A stretch of DNA of 7,752 nt from JBIICS01 sp044238735 (GTDB lineage Bacteria > Bacteroidota > Bacteroidia > UBA4408): the NCBI GenBank assembly GCA_044238735.1, contig JBIICS010000132.1, forward strand, positions 1 through 7,752. Direction: 5' to 3'. The first letter of the stretch is position 1; the number at the start of each line of letters is the position of its first letter. The notes below the pieces were generated by a model. It saw nothing but the letters and a program-made list of their open reading frames with translations. It did not search any database and was not told the DNA's origin. Shown in pieces: positions 6,744 to 7,752 of the stretch. Made by a program: the position numbers and the translations under genes.

Positions 6744-6827
6744 ATGAGCGACGATAGAGGCAAAAGAACTTATCAAATTGAACATTCGAAAATGGAAATA
6801 TTAGTGTTGAATTTTGAAGGAGATTGA
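6744..6827 (+). CDS. 27-codon mini-ORF in mobile unit 1
   Basis: ATG to TGA encodes 27 residues starting MSDDRGKRTYQIEHSK and ending LVLNFEGD. Its start sits at the same place relative to the left end as the transposase start in unit 2, and the first residues are alike (MSDDRGK against MSGDRYK). Beyond that I see no alignment to the transposase or any known family. The first 19 codons recur in unit 3 with two base changes, one of them silent. It may be a translated leader peptide, a relic of a different transposase start, or just conserved element DNA. Expression is unproven. Confidence 0.35.
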   Translation: MSDDRGKRTYQIEHSKMEILVLNFEGD

Positions 6828-6837
6828 TGATTTTATT

Positions 6838-6858
6838 ATGCGTTTTAAACGCATTTTT
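6838..6858. repeat. Right-end inner palindrome with T-run, unit 1
   Basis: ATGCGTTT-T-AAACGCAT is a perfect 8-bp-arm palindrome at 6838-6854, followed by T's to 6858. The same 21 bases recur at 7530-7550. It could also act as a weak intrinsic terminator. Confidence 0.8.
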
Positions 6859-6883
6859 AAGTCATCCTCGTTGCAAACCCTCA

Positions 6884-6921
6884 CTCGTCCTCGTTTGAGC
6901 GAAAGCGGTAACGAGGATGAG
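6884..6921. repeat. Left-end outer hairpin (REP-like), copy 2
   Basis: The arm CTCGTCCTCGTT (6884-6895) pairs with AACGAGGATGAG (6910-6921), with one G-T wobble. The loop carries GC-GAAA-GC in place of GATA. It is followed by a small hairpin at 6929-6945 whose 7-bp stem TGGCGTT/AACGCCA is perfect. Confidence 0.85.
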
Positions 6922-6970
6922 GATTGCATGGCGTTTGTAACGCCACAATAAATATTTTTACCTTTATGTT

Positions 6971-7522
6971 ATGAGTGGTGATAGATATAAAATAGCTAAT
7001 CAAAATGCAACCTATTTTTTAACTTTAACAGTAATAGATTGGGTTGATTTATTTACTAGAAAAGAGTATTGCGTAATTATAACCGATTCTTTAAATTATT
7101 GCATTAAAGAAAAAGGCTTAATTGTATATGCATATGTTATAATGAGCAATCACGTACATTTGGTATGTTCGGTTAAAGAACCAAATAAATTATCTCATGT
7201 ATTAAGAGATTTAAAGAAACATACGTCTAAACAATTCATTAAGAAAATGGACGAAATAAATGAAAGCCGCAAGGAATGGTTATTGAATAAATTTTCTTTT
7301 GAAGCACGCAGAACCCGACGAGCTGAAAATTATAAGATCTGGAAAGACGATAATCATGCAATTGAACTGGGAGAGTATATTGATATTGAGCAAAAAATAA
7401 ATTACATACACAATAATCCTGTTGCGGCAATGCTGGTTTATGAAGCAAGTAATTATGTGTTTAGTAGTGCGAGTAATTATGCTGATGGAAACGGTTATGT
7501 TGATGTTTGTATAGCGTATTAG
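6971..7522 (+). CDS. REP-associated tyrosine transposase (RAYT, HUH/Y1 family)
   Basis: RAYTs are IS200/IS605-related single-strand endonucleases that nick and rejoin DNA at REP-type hairpins. This 183-residue protein has the complete core. The N-terminal strand TYFLTLTVIDWVDLF (14-28) leads in. The HUH metal-binding motif is MSNHVHLV with His61 and His63. The nucleophile is Tyr145 in INYIHNNPV, aligned with Tyr115 (DYIYINPV) of E. coli RAYT. KIWKDDNHAIEL (122-133) matches the family's W-x-x-D/E-x-H block. The usual AG after NPV is AM here (NPVAAM), a small deviation. No stop or frameshift interrupts it, so it may be active. It lies between matching hairpin ends and beside two units with related ends, which are its likely substrates. 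TACCTTTA just before the ATG resembles a -7 box but sits too close for an ordinary leader. Confidence 0.93.
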   Translation: MSGDRYKIANQNATYFLTLTVIDWVDLFTRKEYCVIITDSLNYCIKEKGLIVYAYVIMSNHVHLVCSVKEPNKLSHVLRDLKKHTSKQFIKKMDEINESRKEWLLNKFSFEARRTRRAENYKIWKDDNHAIELGEYIDIEQKINYIHNNPVAAMLVYEASNYVFSSASNYADGNGYVDVCIAY

Positions 7523-7529
7523 GTTTGTT

Positions 7530-7550
7530 ATGCGTTTTAAACGCATTTTT
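7530..7550 (+). terminator. Palindrome plus T-run after the RAYT gene; right-end inner hairpin of unit 2
   Basis: ATGCGTTT-T-AAACGCAT (7530-7546) with following T's (to 7550) starts 7 bases after the transposase stop. The layout is that of an intrinsic terminator, though the stem is only moderately GC-rich. The same sequence at 6838-6858 has no transposase before it, so its primary role is probably element-end structure. Confidence 0.45.
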
Positions 7551-7556
7551 AACTCA

Positions 7557-7575
7557 TCCTCGTTACAAACGAGGA
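7557..7575. repeat. Right-end outer hairpin of unit 2 (inverted REP-like)
   Basis: TCCTCGTT (7557-7564) pairs with AACGAGGA (7568-7575) across the loop ACA. On the minus strand it reads as the left-end outer hairpin with an 11-base loop segment removed. Confidence 0.85.
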
Positions 7576-7610
7576 CGATTAAAAGGCTTGCTTTGGATTA
7601 AATCGGCTCA

Positions 7611-7648
7611 CTCGTCCTCGTTTGAGCGATAGCGGTAACGAGGACGAG
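7611..7648. repeat. Left-end outer hairpin (REP-like), copy 3
   Basis: CTCGTCCTCGTT (7611-7622) pairs with AACGAGGACGAG (7637-7648), a perfect 12-bp stem. The G-T wobble of copies 1 and 2 is a G-C pair here. The small hairpin that follows (7656-7672) is weakened by a C-to-A change at 7659. Confidence 0.85.
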
Positions 7649-7696
7649 GATTGCATGGAGTTTGTAACGCTACAATAAATGTTTTATTCTTATATT

Positions 7697-7752
7697 ATGG
7701 GCGATGATAGAGGCAAAAGAACTTATCAAATTGAACATTCGAAAATGGAAAT
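7697..7752 (+). CDS. Mini-ORF of mobile unit 3 (3' end outside window)
   Basis: The open frame starts MGDDRGKRTYQIEHSKME and runs off the window. It equals the unit 1 mini-ORF except Ser2 to Gly, plus one silent change in codon 3. Whether it stops after 27 codons as in unit 1 cannot be seen. Confidence 0.3.
   Translation, partial: MGDDRGKRTYQIEHSKME

Larger units (their letters stand above)
6654..6878 (+). mobile_element. Mobile unit 1: non-autonomous RAYT-associated element (about 225 bp)
   Basis: The left end (6654-6743) and right end (about 6832-6878) are near-identical to the ends of the neighbouring transposase-bearing unit, but the interior is only about 90 bases and contains no transposase. 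Left end: outer hairpin 6656-6693 and inner hairpin 6701-6717. Right end: palindrome 6838-6854 plus a half outer hairpin ending in GCAAAC. It is best read as a miniature derivative mobilised in trans by the RAYT protein. Boundaries are estimated from where copies stop matching. The distal arm of its right outer hairpin is missing at the junction with unit 2. Confidence 0.7.
6882..7577 (+). mobile_element. Mobile unit 2: autonomous RAYT element with double-hairpin ends
   Basis: The unit comprises a left end (hairpins 6884-6921 and 6929-6945), the transposase gene (6971-7522) and a right end (palindrome 7530-7546, outer hairpin 7557-7575). The right end, read on the opposite strand, repeats the left-end order of large then small hairpin. 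Homology with unit 1 stops at CAAAC (7570), so the true end may be 7570 instead of about 7577. Only about three bases separate it from unit 1. Single-strand HUH transposases of this type are not expected to make target duplications, and none is seen. Confidence 0.75.
7609..7752 (+). mobile_element. Mobile unit 3, left part (continues past the window)
   Basis: The left end matches units 1 and 2, and the body from 7697 matches unit 1, not the transposase, for all 56 visible bases except two. It is therefore probably another miniature unit, though the right end is not visible. The 38 bases between unit 2 and this unit (7571-7608) hold no gene. Confidence 0.65.

Noticed and set aside
7239..7546. 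Two minus-strand open frames across the end of the RAYT gene
   Set aside because: They overlap the conserved transposase core and the right-end palindrome and have no family features.
6656..7648. The three repeated left ends as a CRISPR array
   Set aside because: Spacings are irregular (228 and 727 bases), the repeats are long hairpins, and a transposase gene lies between two of them; no cas genes are visible.

Overview
The window looks like a chromosomal segment of an AT-rich member of the Bacteroidota. The evidence is a C-terminal type IX secretion (T9SS) sorting domain on a large surface protein, promoter-like TAnnTTTG boxes instead of E. coli-type -10 elements, mostly weak Shine-Dalgarno signals, and a DUF3050 protein. 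I cannot name a genus from the sequence alone.

Left part (1-2702, + strand): the 3' end of a T9SS-exported, LamG-like surface protein that begins outside the window, then a separate gene for a DUF3050 protein with a heme-oxygenase-like fold. Middle (2703-5277, + strand): a compact DNA-damage cassette. It contains umuD (self-cleaving S24-type protein), umuC (Y-family translesion polymerase) and an SRAP/YedK-HMCES abasic-site crosslinking protein. The genes overlap by 4 and 56 bases, so they are probably co-transcribed and translationally coupled. Together they would bypass lesions and protect abasic sites in single-stranded DNA. A 211-base gap before umuD holds inverted and direct repeats that could be operator sites.

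Right-centre (5356-6563, - strand): a two-gene membrane operon, a VIT1/CCC1-family Fe/Mn transporter followed by a four-helix DUF2231-like protein. Its promoter box reads TACCTTTG at 6600-6607. The operon converges on the SOS cassette across a 78-base gap that contains a seven-copy A5T hexanucleotide microsatellite.

Right end (6654-7752): an array of three related mobile units. Unit 2 carries an apparently intact REP-associated tyrosine transposase (RAYT, HUH/Y1 family). Units 1 and 3 share its left end but carry a short body with a conserved mini-reading frame instead of the transposase. Units 1 and 2 share a right end; the right end of unit 3 lies outside the window. Each left end has a large and a small hairpin, and the right end repeats this two-hairpin plan in inverted orientation without an 11-base loop segment. 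I read this as an autonomous RAYT element beside non-autonomous derivatives, and it is the most interesting part of the window.
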